Of a DNA stretch of 64,000 nt, positions 52,813-61,065 are shown one piece after another. Under the pieces are notes generated by a model. That model was not told the DNA's origin and ran no database searches. It was given only the letters and a program-made list of their open reading frames with translations. Location: positions 1 to 64,000 of the forward strand of contig DESI01000020.1 of assembly GCA_002361235.1 (NCBI GenBank), read 5' to 3'. Every line of letters starts with the position of its first letter. The first letter of the stretch is position 1. This DNA comes from Porphyromonadaceae bacterium UBA3318 (GTDB taxonomy: Bacteria > Bacteroidota > Bacteroidia > Bacteroidales > Muribaculaceae). A program made the position numbers and the translations under genes.

Positions 52813-53159
52813 GAGCTTGTTTAATAATAAATGTTGACGGCAGGGTCGCATGTCTTGAGCTGATTTTCGTTCTGTGACGAAGGAGTGTACTGGACGTACA
52901 CGACTGAGGAACAGGACAAAAAGTGGCCAAGACATGCGAGTCTGGGGTAACTTCAATAATTTTATATGATAATGAATATTTCATTTAGAGGTGTTAACAA
53001 TAGTGAAAAGATGAATAAATATTACCAAGACCTGTCAGACATCGGCATCTTTCCGTCTGCTCTTCGGTCGTTATGGAACCCCATAACTCCCTCTTCGCAA
53101 ACGAAAATCTGCCTGATGTCTGACAGCCCTGCCATTAACATTTATTATTAAATAAGCTC
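52813..53159. mobile_element. MITE-like element of two inverted hairpin units
   Basis: A 347-bp non-coding insert between ftcD and hutI. Its ends are 33-bp terminal inverted repeats with 30 matches (52813-52845 and 53127-53159), starting GAGCTT and reaching GGCAGGG. Inside are two hairpins with perfect 12-bp outer stems: TCGCATGTCTTG/CAAGACATGCGA (52846-52857, 52928-52939) and CTGTCAGACATC/GATGTCTGACAG (53032-53043, 53115-53126). A TAA lies directly outside each end (52810-52812 and 53160-53162), possibly a target duplication. No reading frame in it is credible. It is the only content of the 357-nt gap. Confidence 0.8.
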
Positions 53160-53169
53160 TAAGACCATA

Positions 53170-54408
53170 ATGAGAAGACTGGTCATAACCAACGCCAATA
53201 TATACACGCCCGTCGGCACCGCAGGAAAACGCGGTGTCGAAATGGGTGATATATTGCATATCGAGAAGGGCGGAATCATCATCGAGGACGGGATAATCCG
53301 CTGGGTCGGTCCGGACTCGGAGATGCCGGAGCCTGAGGGCCATGTACGCGACGAGGTGTATATGGACGCCTTAGGACGCGCCGTGTTGCCGGGATTCGTC
53401 GACAGCCACACGCACCTGGTGTTCGGCGGTTATCGCCCGGAGGAGTTCGGCTGGCGGCTGAAAGGGGACACGTACATGAGCATCATGGAGCGTGGCGGTG
53501 GCATACAGAGCACCGTGAACGCCACCCGCGCCGCATCGGCCGAGGAACTGCGCGAAAAAGCGGAATGGTACCTTGACGAAATGAGCGCAATGGGCGTCAC
53601 CACCGTGGAGGCCAAGAGCGGCTACGGTCTGGACACCGAGACCGAGGAAAGGATGCTGCGCGTCATCAAGGGGCTTGCCGAGGATCCCGAACGCAAGGTG
53701 GATGTGGTGTCCACATTCCTGGGCGCACACGCAGTGCCTAAGGAATACAAGGGACGCACCGCCGAGTATGTGGACCTGATCATTAAGGAGATGTTGCCGC
53801 GCTTCCGCGACATGGCGGAGTTCTGCGACATATTCACCGAGAAGAACGTGTTTGAGCTGGAGGACTCGCGCCGACTGCTTGAGGCCGCCCGCGAGGCAGG
53901 TTACAAGCTGAAGATGCACGCCGACGAGATAGTGTCGTTGGGTGGCGCCGAACTGGCCGCCGACCTGCACGCTGTCTCGGCCGACCATCTGCTGCACGTC
54001 AGCGACGAGGGAATACGCCGTATGGCCGAATCAGGCACCGTGGCCACGCTGCTGCCCCTGACGGCCTTCGCGCTGAAGGAGGAATACGCCCCGGCCCGTA
54101 AGTTCATAGACGCCGGATGCGCCGTGGCTCTCGCCACCGACCTGAATCCCGGCTCATGCTTCTCAGGCTCAATACCGCTGACCATCGCCTTGGCGTGCAT
54201 CTACATGAAGATGAGTGTGGAGGAGACGCTGACGGCGCTTACGCTGAACGGTGCGGCCGCCATCGACCGCGCTGACCGCATAGGCAGCATCGAGGCCGGC
54301 AAGCAGGGAGATGTGGTGATTTTGCACTTCGACACGCTCGACGCACTCCCTTACTACGTGGGTATGAACTGCGTGGATGTGACAATAAAGAACGGAATAA
54401 TACTATAA
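53170..54408 (+). CDS. hutI: Imidazolonepropionase
   Basis: The 412-residue amidohydrolase opens the imidazolone ring to formiminoglutamate. Metal-binding HTH is in GFVDSHTHLVFGG (about 78-90), followed by EAKSGYGLDTETE, FLGAHAVP, KMHADEI (metal His) and LATDLNPGSC with the catalytic Asp. The ATG at 53170 is 10 nt beyond the inverted-repeat element, and hutH starts 4 nt after its stop. Confidence 0.96.
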   Translation: MRRLVITNANIYTPVGTAGKRGVEMGDILHIEKGGIIIEDGIIRWVGPDSEMPEPEGHVRDEVYMDALGRAVLPGFVDSHTHLVFGGYRPEEFGWRLKGDTYMSIMERGGGIQSTVNATRAASAEELREKAEWYLDEMSAMGVTTVEAKSGYGLDTETEERMLRVIKGLAEDPERKVDVVSTFLGAHAVPKEYKGRTAEYVDLIIKEMLPRFRDMAEFCDIFTEKNVFELEDSRRLLEAAREAGYKLKMHADEIVSLGGAELAADLHAVSADHLLHVSDEGIRRMAESGTVATLLPLTAFALKEEYAPARKFIDAGCAVALATDLNPGSCFSGSIPLTIALACIYMKMSVEETLTALTLNGAAAIDRADRIGSIEAGKQGDVVILHFDTLDALPYYVGMNCVDVTIKNGIIL

Positions 54409-54412
54409 GGAC

Positions 54413-55930
54413 ATGTCAGAACATAAGATATATGAAGTGGGCAGCGGCGAGCTGACCTATGACGAAATAGAGAGAATACTTAAGGAAGGCAAGGAGCTGC
54501 GCCTTTCGGAAGCCGCCCGCAAGCGGATAGAGCATTGCCGCTCGTACCTGGACCATAAGACGGACCATGACACCGAGCCGATATACGGCGTGACAACGGG
54601 CTTCGGTTCGCTGTGCAGCAAGCACATCAGCCGCGACGAGCTGTCGACCCTGCAGGAAAACCTGGTAAAGAGTCACAGCTGCAGCGTAGGCACGCCGGTA
54701 AGCCCGGAGATAGTGAAGCTGATGCTGCTGCTCAAGGCGCACGCCCTGTCGATGGGCTTCAGCGGCGTACAGGTGTGCACGGTGGAGCGCATTATCGACA
54801 TGTACAACAACAACGTGCTGCCCGTGGTGCGCGACCGCGGCTCGCTCGGCGCCAGCGGCGACCTGGCTCCCTTGGCCAACCTGTTTCTGCCGCTGATAGG
54901 CGAGGGGGACGTGTGGATGGACGGCGAACAGGTGCCGGCCCGCAAGGCTCTGGAGAAATATGGCTGGGAACCGATCAGGCTGAAGAGCAAGGAGGGTCTT
55001 GCGTTGCTGAACGGTACGCAGTTCATGAGCGCCAACGGCATAAAGGCGCTGATAGACGGCTGGCACATGGTGAACTGTTTCGACCTGTTCGGCGCCATGT
55101 CGCTCGAGGCTTTCGACGGCCGCATCGAACCCTTCCTGGACTGCATACAGCAGGTGCGTCCGCATCCCGGACAGATAGAGACGGGCCGTGTTTATCGCGC
55201 GCTGCTGAAGGGGAGCGAGATCATAGAGCGTCACAAGGAGCATGTGCAGGATCCCTATTCGTTCCGCTGCATCCCGCAGGTGCACGGCGCCATCAAGGAC
55301 GCAATGCTTCACGTGACGGACGTACTGCATATCGAGATCAATTCCGTAACCGACAATCCTACCGTATATCCGGACGAGGACATGGTGGTGTCGGGCGGCA
55401 ACTTCCACGGCGAGCCGTTGGCACTGGCGTTCGACTACATGGGCGTGGCGCTGCATGAACTCGGCAACATATCGGAGCGTCGCGTGGCGCAGCTGATAGA
55501 CGGTCAGCGCGGCCTTCCCGAGTTCCTTGTGGCCCATCCGGGACTGAACTCCGGCTTCATGATTCCGCAGTATGCCGCCGCCTCGATGGTGAGCCAGAAC
55601 AAGATGTACGCATGGCCCGCGTCGTGCGATTCGATAGTGAGCAGCAACGGCCAGGAGGACCTCGTGTCGATGGGTGCGAACGCCGCCACAAAGCTCCACA
55701 AGATAATAGACAACCTGAAATACATCGCCGCCATCGAGCTGATGAACGCCGCTCAGGGCATCGAGTTCCGCCGTCCGCTGAAGTCGTCGCCTTACATCGA
55801 ACACGTGCTGGAGGAATACCGCAAGGTAGTGCCTTTCATACAGGAGGATGTGGTGATGAACGACTATATCCGCCGCACAATGGACTTCCTTGATGGTTTC
55901 GAGGTTAATCTGGAAGAAGTCAAAGAGTGA
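54413..55930 (+). CDS. hutH: Histidine ammonia-lyase
   Basis: The 505-residue enzyme removes ammonia from histidine to give urocanate. The MIO cofactor triad Ala-Ser-Gly is in GSLGASGDLAPLA (about 142-154), with YGVTTGFGS (catalytic Tyr, about 58-66), GTQFMSANG and FHGEP. It completes the pathway HutH, HutU, HutI, FtcD from histidine to glutamate. No transporter or regulator gene is in the operon. A bidirectional terminator follows. Confidence 0.97.
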   Translation: MSEHKIYEVGSGELTYDEIERILKEGKELRLSEAARKRIEHCRSYLDHKTDHDTEPIYGVTTGFGSLCSKHISRDELSTLQENLVKSHSCSVGTPVSPEIVKLMLLLKAHALSMGFSGVQVCTVERIIDMYNNNVLPVVRDRGSLGASGDLAPLANLFLPLIGEGDVWMDGEQVPARKALEKYGWEPIRLKSKEGLALLNGTQFMSANGIKALIDGWHMVNCFDLFGAMSLEAFDGRIEPFLDCIQQVRPHPGQIETGRVYRALLKGSEIIERHKEHVQDPYSFRCIPQVHGAIKDAMLHVTDVLHIEINSVTDNPTVYPDEDMVVSGGNFHGEPLALAFDYMGVALHELGNISERRVAQLIDGQRGLPEFLVAHPGLNSGFMIPQYAAASMVSQNKMYAWPASCDSIVSSNGQEDLVSMGANAATKLHKIIDNLKYIAAIELMNAAQGIEFRRPLKSSPYIEHVLEEYRKVVPFIQEDVVMNDYIRRTMDFLDGFEVNLEEVKE

Positions 55931-55982
55931 CGAGTGATAAGTGATGAGGTTCAGACAGACCGAAATCAACTGAGGACATAAA

Positions 55983-56016
55983 AAAGACCGCCGGCCCCGA
56001 AGGGTTGGCGGTCTTT
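55983..56016. terminator. Bidirectional terminator between hutH and the porin gene
   Basis: AAAGACCGCC pairs with GGCGGTCTTT (10 bp, 14-nt loop), with A and T runs on either side, between two convergent genes. Confidence 0.88.
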
Positions 56017-56033
56017 GGTATTGTAGTCCGGTG

Positions 56034-57077
56034 TCAGAATCTGACTACGATTTCGGCTACGAACCGGTCCGGAGACTTGCCTTCGCCCTTCCATTGCGTG
56101 TACGCCTCGTAGTTGAGACGGAAGTCGGCGTGCACGGCCTTGAACGTATAGGTGAGGGTAGAGCCGATGGTGACGCGCTGGCGGGCGGCGTCAAACGTGT
56201 CGTCGCCTGTCTGCGCCAGCGAGTAATGGTCGGTCATGCCGTCATAGCGCGCCTGAACGCTCCAGCGATTGAACAGCCACCACTTTACGGGTATGTGCCA
56301 GTCCACGAAAGCGAGGTAGCTGTGCGCGTCCTTATGCTTCGCGTTGCAGTATTTCTCGTACATATATTCGGCGCATACCAGCCAGTTCTTGTTTTCCCAT
56401 CCTGCGAACCCGTCAATCAGGTTTGCGCGACGTTCACCGGGCTTGATGGAGGCATATCCGGCACTGAGGCTGAATCCTGCGGGCAGTTTGTAAAGTGCTT
56501 TGGCAGACCATGCTACCGTCTTGCTCCATACGTTGTGGTCGGCCATGTTGGCGGGGTTGAACGCTCCGGCCTCAAGGGTGAGCGGAGTCTTGGGCAGCGT
56601 GTACGACAGTTTGGCGCCGACGGCACGATAGTTCATCACCTGCTTGGCCATGAACGAGCGGTTGGCGAAATAATAGTTGGCCGGAGCACGGAAAGTCTCG
56701 ACGCCGAACGGCATACGGAACTGACCGGCCTGAAGCGTAAGACCCTTCACAATGTCGAACTTGCCGTAAGCGTCCAGAATCTTGATCTTTCCCTGGTCGC
56801 ATAGGTCGAGCTGCACTAAGTATCCGATCTGAGGCATGACCTTGCCTTCGATGGAGAAACGTGCGTTGCGCACCTGAAACCGCTGGTCGCCTGTCTTGGT
56901 GTTTATCTCCCAGCGGGGACGGATGGCACCGTGGAAAGTGGGTATGTACGAGAACTTCGGCTCCGCCGGAGCGGAAGTCTCTTTGATGTCGTCGGCTGTG
57001 GCTACAAGCGACGTGAAACAAAGGGGGAACGCGGCCAGAATGAGGCCGCGTACCCTCCGGGTATGGTTTATTGTCAT
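56034..57077 (-). CDS. Outer-membrane porin (phosphate-selective porin O/P-like)
   Basis: The 347-residue protein has a signal peptide (about 1-28) and alternating amphipathic strands ending in the C-terminal Phe (AEIVVRF) of outer-membrane barrels. FQVRNARFSIEGKVMPQIGYLVQLDL and the LQAGQFRMPFGVE segment fit the porin O/P family. It follows the COG0523 gene, which suggests, but does not show, a link to metal or anion uptake. The 95-nt gap before it carries a 9-bp repeat array. Confidence 0.82.
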   Translation of the reverse strand: MTINHTRRVRGLILAAFPLCFTSLVATADDIKETSAPAEPKFSYIPTFHGAIRPRWEINTKTGDQRFQVRNARFSIEGKVMPQIGYLVQLDLCDQGKIKILDAYGKFDIVKGLTLQAGQFRMPFGVETFRAPANYYFANRSFMAKQVMNYRAVGAKLSYTLPKTPLTLEAGAFNPANMADHNVWSKTVAWSAKALYKLPAGFSLSAGYASIKPGERRANLIDGFAGWENKNWLVCAEYMYEKYCNAKHKDAHSYLAFVDWHIPVKWWLFNRWSVQARYDGMTDHYSLAQTGDDTFDAARQRVTIGSTLTYTFKAVHADFRLNYEAYTQWKGEGKSPDRFVAEIVVRF

Positions 57078-57098
57078 GATTTCGGGTTAGAGGATAGT

Positions 57099-57152
57099 TC
57101 AGAGGAATCAGAGGAATCAGAGTCTTCAGAGTCATCAGAGTTATCAGAGGAA
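57099..57152. repeat. Six tandem 9-bp units TCAGAGNNN
   Basis: Six units with constant TCAGAG and variable last three bases (GAA, GAA, TCT, TCA, TTA, GAA) fill the gap between the COG0523 gene and the porin gene; a seventh degenerate unit follows. Confidence 0.85.
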
Positions 57153-57172
57153 TCTGAATTCCCGGACTCGGA

Positions 57173-58426
57173 TTATTTCGACGGCTTCCAGTCGGGGTCG
57201 AGGATGGCGTCGAGGGCGCCGGTGATGGCTCCGCGATCCATGTGGCGCCCTATGAACACTATCTTGTCCATGCGGTCGCCGTATACAGGATCCCAGTCGC
57301 GCATCAGTCCCGGCTCGTTGGCCAGAAGCATCCGCAGGTCGTCCTCCGGTGCCGTGGCATACCATTTGCCGGCGGGAGTGAGACGTTTCTGACGTCCGGC
57401 CTGCTCGAACAGATACGACATGTCGGGATTCTCCACGAAATAGCACACACCCTTGGCACGAATCACCGAATCCGGCCAGTATTTGGCGCAGAAATAGTCG
57501 AACTTGTTCAGCGAGAAAGGCTTGCGGGCGAAATACACGAATGTGCCGATGCCGTATTCCTCGGCCTCGCCTTCGTCGTCATGGTGATGATGGTGGTGAT
57601 GATGATGGCCATGCTCATGCTCGTGCTCGTGTTCATGTTCATGCTCGTGCTTGTGCTCGTGTTCATGTTCATGCTCATGTTCATCCTCGTTGTTGTCCTG
57701 GTTCTCAAGTTCCTTGACCCAGGTTGCCGAGGTGGCTACCTTTTCGAAATCGAACAGGTGTGTGTGGATCAGGTCATCGAGGGGAACGTTACAGAAATCG
57801 CATTCGATGATTTTGGCCGTGGGCTGGATTGCCTTGATCACGGCATGAACCTTGTCGGCGTCCCGGCGGCTGATTTCGGATATTTTGTTGAGCAGGATGA
57901 TGTCGCAGAACTCTATCTGCTGGATTACGAGGTTCTCGATGTCTTCCTCGTCGATATTGTCGCGGGTCAATGCATCGCCGCTTTCGAACTCGTCGCGGAG
58001 ACGGAGGGCATCGACTACAGTCGTGATGCAGTCCAGATAGATGTTCTTGCCTGCCTGGAACTCGCTGCCCATCTGGGGCAGGGCGCAGATGGTCTGCGCT
58101 ATCGGCTCGGGCTCGCATATACCGCTGGCCTCGATCACGATGTAATCGAACTTTCCCGATTCGGCGAGGTCGCATAGCTGCTTGGCCAGGTCGGTTTTCA
58201 GCGTGCAGCAGATACATCCGTTCTGCAACGGAACCAACGAGTCGTCGCCTGCGTTGACAATGCCTTCCTTGGCTATCAGGTCGGCGTCGATGTTGACTTC
58301 GCCGATGTCGTTGACTATTACGGCGAACTTAATGCCCTGGCGATTGGCCAGGATGTTGTTGAGCAATGTGGTCTTGCCGCTGCCGAGGTATCCGGTGAGG
58401 AGCAGTACGGGAATCTGTGTATTCAT
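57173..58426 (-). CDS. COG0523 (CobW-like) GTPase with His-rich segment, putative metallochaperone
   Basis: The 417-residue protein has Walker [13 protein letters not shown] (about 13-24), the metal-binding CxCC motif [11 protein letters not shown] (about 71-81), ASGICEPEP and NKISE of the G3E GTPases, and a C-terminal CobW_C domain (about 290-390). Between them an extreme His/Glu run (about 245-283) alternates HEHEHEH and ends in nine His, typical of zinc or nickel storage segments. It probably allocates zinc to client enzymes. The ATG overlaps the fcl stop by 4 nt. Confidence 0.9.
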   Translation of the reverse strand: MNTQIPVLLLTGYLGSGKTTLLNNILANRQGIKFAVIVNDIGEVNIDADLIAKEGIVNAGDDSLVPLQNGCICCTLKTDLAKQLCDLAESGKFDYIVIEASGICEPEPIAQTICALPQMGSEFQAGKNIYLDCITTVVDALRLRDEFESGDALTRDNIDEEDIENLVIQQIEFCDIILLNKISEISRRDADKVHAVIKAIQPTAKIIECDFCNVPLDDLIHTHLFDFEKVATSATWVKELENQDNNEDEHEHEHEHEHKHEHEHEHEHEHEHGHHHHHHHHHDDEGEAEEYGIGTFVYFARKPFSLNKFDYFCAKYWPDSVIRAKGVCYFVENPDMSYLFEQAGRQKRLTPAGKWYATAPEDDLRMLLANEPGLMRDWDPVYGDRMDKIVFIGRHMDRGAITGALDAILDPDWKPSK

Positions 58427-59364
58427 CTTTCAGCGCGTGTGGGATTGTTGAGGAAATCTTCGTAGGCGAGTTTCAGGCCCTCGTCAAGCTCGGTGGAGTA
58501 AGTCCAGCCTAACTTCCTGGCCTTGTCCACGTTCAGCAGCTTGCGCGGGGTGCCGTTGGGTTTGGTGGTGTCCCACACTATCCGGCCTTCGTAACCGACG
58601 GTACGGGCCACCTTTTCGGCCAGCTCCTTGATGGTCAGCTCCTTGCCGGATCCGGCATTGACCGTCTCGTTGCCTGAATAATTGTTCATCAGGAACACGC
58701 ACAGGTTGGCGAGATCGTCCACATACAGGAACTCGCGGAGGGGAGATCCGTCGCCCCAGCATATCACTTCGGGCTGATTGGCGAGCTTGGCTTCGTGGAA
58801 GCGTCGTATCAGGGCCGGAAGCACGTGCGAGTGCACGGGGTGGTAGTTGTCGTTGGGACCGTACAGGTTGGTGGGCATCACCGAGATATAGTCGGTGCCG
58901 TACTGACGGTTGAGGTATTCGCAATATTTCAGGCCGGAGATTTTGGCCAGTGCGTAAGCCTCGTTGGTGTGCTCAAGCGCCGAGGTGAGCAGGCAGCTTT
59001 CGGGCATGGGCTGGGGCGCCATGCGGGGATAGATGCACGACGAGCCGAGGAATTCCAGTTTCTTGCAGCCATTCTTCCAGGCGGCGTGGATCACGTTCAT
59101 TTCCAGCATCATGTTGTCGTACATGAAGTCGGCCGGATGCAAGTCGTTGGCCTGGATTCCACCCACTTTGGCGGCGGCGAGGAATACGTACTCGGGACGT
59201 TCGGTGGCGAAAAACTCGTTGACTGCCACCTGATCGGTGAGGTCGAGCTCGGCGTGAGTGCGGGTAATGATGTTGTCGTAGCCCTGACGGCGCAACTCCC
59301 TTACAATGGCGGATCCGACCATGCCACGATGGCCGGCCACGTATATCTTTGATTGCTTGTCCAT
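58423..59364 (-). CDS. fcl: GDP-L-fucose synthase
   Basis: The 313-residue short-chain dehydrogenase has the NADP-binding [10 protein letters not shown] (about 12-21), [15 protein letters not shown] (with the catalytic Ser/Thr region) and the YxxxK pair in [10 protein letters not shown] (about 136-145). It makes GDP-fucose from GDP-4-keto-6-deoxymannose; the partner gmd is not next to it. GDP-fucose feeds surface glycans and protein glycosylation in Bacteroidales. A promoter lies at 59430-59461. Confidence 0.93.
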   Translation of the reverse strand: MDKQSKIYVAGHRGMVGSAIVRELRRQGYDNIITRTHAELDLTDQVAVNEFFATERPEYVFLAAAKVGGIQANDLHPADFMYDNMMLEMNVIHAAWKNGCKKLEFLGSSCIYPRMAPQPMPESCLLTSALEHTNEAYALAKISGLKYCEYLNRQYGTDYISVMPTNLYGPNDNYHPVHSHVLPALIRRFHEAKLANQPEVICWGDGSPLREFLYVDDLANLCVFLMNNYSGNETVNAGSGKELTIKELAEKVARTVGYEGRIVWDTTKPNGTPRKLLNVDKARKLGWTYSTELDEGLKLAYEDFLNNPTRAER

Positions 59365-59429
59365 TGATGTATGTTATAAAGCGTCGGCCCGATTCCTGAT
59401 CCGGATATGGGCCGCTTCGATATTTTCTG

Positions 59430-59461
59430 CAAAATTAGCAATTTTTTACGTAATAATCAAG
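59430..59461 (-). promoter_or_regulatory. Promoter of fcl-COG0523-porin
   Basis: On the minus strand CTTG (59461-59458), 20 nt, TAATTTTG (59437-59430). The start is near 59424, about 60 nt before fcl. Confidence 0.65.
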
Positions 59462-59546
59462 GCGGCAAGGTGATGGGGTATGCCCCCTTTTGATTTTCTC
59501 CATCTTTTTTAGTAATTTAGCGGTAGAATATCAAGAACAGAGAGAA

Positions 59547-60247
59547 ATGGCAAAACTTTATCCCATCGGCGTACAGAGCTTCGCGAAACTCCGCGAGGAC
59601 GGTTATACATACGTTGACAAGACAGCTTTTATAGAAAAACTGATAAAGGAAGGCAACTGTTACTTTCTGAGTCGTCCGCGTCGGTTCGGCAAGTCCCTGC
59701 TTCTTTCCACCATCGAGGCATTTTACCGGGGACAAAAGGAGCTTTTCGAGGGATTGGCGATAAGTCACATGGAGCATGACTGGCAGCCGCATCCGGTGTT
59801 GCACATTGCTCTGAATGCATATGAATATAACAAGCCGGAAAGCCTGTTGAATAAGTTTGACTATGATTTCCGAGTCTGGGAACAGCTGTACGGCACTGAA
59901 ATGCAATCCGCATCCCATGCCGACAGATTCCGCTATATTATAGAACAGGCGTATGCCAAGACCGGCCAAAAGGTGGTGATTCTGATAGACGAGTACGATA
60001 AACCATTGCTGGACACAGCCGGGAATAAGGAACTTCAGGACACATACCGCTCCCAGCTAAAATCCATTTACGGCGGATTGAGGTGCGAAAACTGCAGGCA
60101 CAGGCCGACAACACGCCTCATTGTCCGAAATGCGGTAAGCCGATGTTGAGAAGGATGCAGCGAAAGGGCCGGATGCTGGTACGTGAATTCTGGGGTTGCA
60201 GCGACTATCCGAGATGCAACGGGATTCTGCCGATCAGTCAGACTTAA
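59547..60247 (+). pseudogene. Truncated AAA-ATPase/PD-(D/E)XK paralogue joined out of frame to a zinc-ribbon remnant
   Basis: The first about 180 codons (59547 to about 60080) are a paralogue of the gene at 14222, with YPIGVQSFAKLRE, SRPRRFGKSLLLS and VVILIDEYDKPLL. At the KSIYGGL point the family sequence stops; the frame then runs into unrelated residues and ends at 60149. In the frame starting near 60083 another gene's end is readable to the TAA at 60245: CPKCGKPMLRR, FWGCSDYPRCNG, a topoisomerase-type zinc ribbon. So about 330 codons including the nuclease domain are gone, and two gene ends were joined by deletion. Confidence 0.82.
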
Positions 60248-60353
60248 TCCCGATTAATCAAGATAAATCGAGAACAATCGGGATAATCAGGATTAATCAG
60301 GATTAATCGAGATAAATCGAGATGAATCAGGATAATCGGGCTAAATCAAGAAT
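60246..60353. repeat. Tandem degenerate 10-bp units (AATCNNGATT)
   Basis: Eleven units of 9-10 bp such as AATCAGGATT, AATCGAGATA and AATCGGGAT fill the space from the pseudogene stop to the next ATG. Reverse-complemented they equal the GATTAATCCC unit of 46151-46240. Confidence 0.85.
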
Positions 60354-60354
60354 A

Positions 60355-61065
60355 ATGAAAACTCTAAATACTATGCGTAAAATAATGACAATGGCGGCGG
60401 CCGGGCTGGTGTGTCTGGCGGCAAGCGCGGCCAAGACGTGGGAGTACAGGCCGTCGGTTTCGATCTTAGGCGACAGCTATTCCACTTACGAGGGTTATAT
60501 CAAACCGGCTACCAACGAGATGTGGTACTTTGCCAATGAATCCGGCGACCGTACCGACGTGCGCGACGTGACCCAGACATGGTGGTGGCTGTTCATCAAG
60601 GAAAACGGCTTCCGGCTGGAGCAGAACAATTCATATTCCGGCTCGACTATATCGTACAAGGGGTATAACGAGAGCAACTACCAGCCCCGCAGCTTCATAA
60701 CCCGCGTCAACAACTTGGGCAGCCCGGACATCCTGCTGATTTTCGGCGCCACCAACGACAGCTGGGCCAACGTGGAGGTGGGCGAGTACAAGTGGGAAGG
60801 ACAGACCGACATGGACCTCTATACCTTCCGTCCCGCCATCGCCCGGCTGATGAAGGATGTGACCGTTCGTTATCCTAACGTGGACATCTACTATATCATC
60901 AACAGCGAGCTGCGTCCCGAGATTGTGGAGTCGGTCGAGACGGCCTGCAGGAAATATGGCGTGCCTACCATCCGGTTGAAGGATATAGACAAGATTAACG
61001 GACACCCCTCCATCAAGGGGATGCGCCAGATTGCCGATCAGCTTAAGGAAGCTATCTGCAAGTAA
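60355..61065 (+). CDS. Secreted SGNH/GDSL-type hydrolase
   Basis: The 236-residue protein has a signal peptide (about 7-28, ending ASAA). SGNH motifs: block I ILGDSYSTYEG (nucleophile Ser, about 40), block III FGATNDSWAN with Asn (about 132), and a late INGHPSIKGM with the catalytic His near the C-terminus. Such enzymes deacylate sugars or lipids; the substrate is unknown. The ATG at 60355 was chosen because earlier in-frame codons lie in the repeat array; an ATG at 60373 is also possible. Its last 14 nt overlap the convergent homocysteine methyltransferase gene. Confidence 0.8.
   Translation: MKTLNTMRKIMTMAAAGLVCLAASAAKTWEYRPSVSILGDSYSTYEGYIKPATNEMWYFANESGDRTDVRDVTQTWWWLFIKENGFRLEQNNSYSGSTISYKGYNESNYQPRSFITRVNNLGSPDILLIFGATNDSWANVEVGEYKWEGQTDMDLYTFRPAIARLMKDVTVRYPNVDIYYIINSELRPEIVESVETACRKYGVPTIRLKDIDKINGHPSIKGMRQIADQLKEAICK

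Noticed and set aside
52966..53151. 61-codon open frame inside the inverted-repeat element
   Set aside because: It crosses hairpin arms of the non-coding element and has no promoter or domain.
54416..55969. 517-codon minus-strand open frame opposite hutH
   Set aside because: hutH is fully supported by its MIO motif and operon position; the antisense protein has no recognisable features.
56931..57392. Plus-strand frame with a Ser/Glu-repeat segment across the porin/COG0523 gap
   Set aside because: The repeat comes from the 9-bp intergenic array; the frame is otherwise antisense to two real genes.
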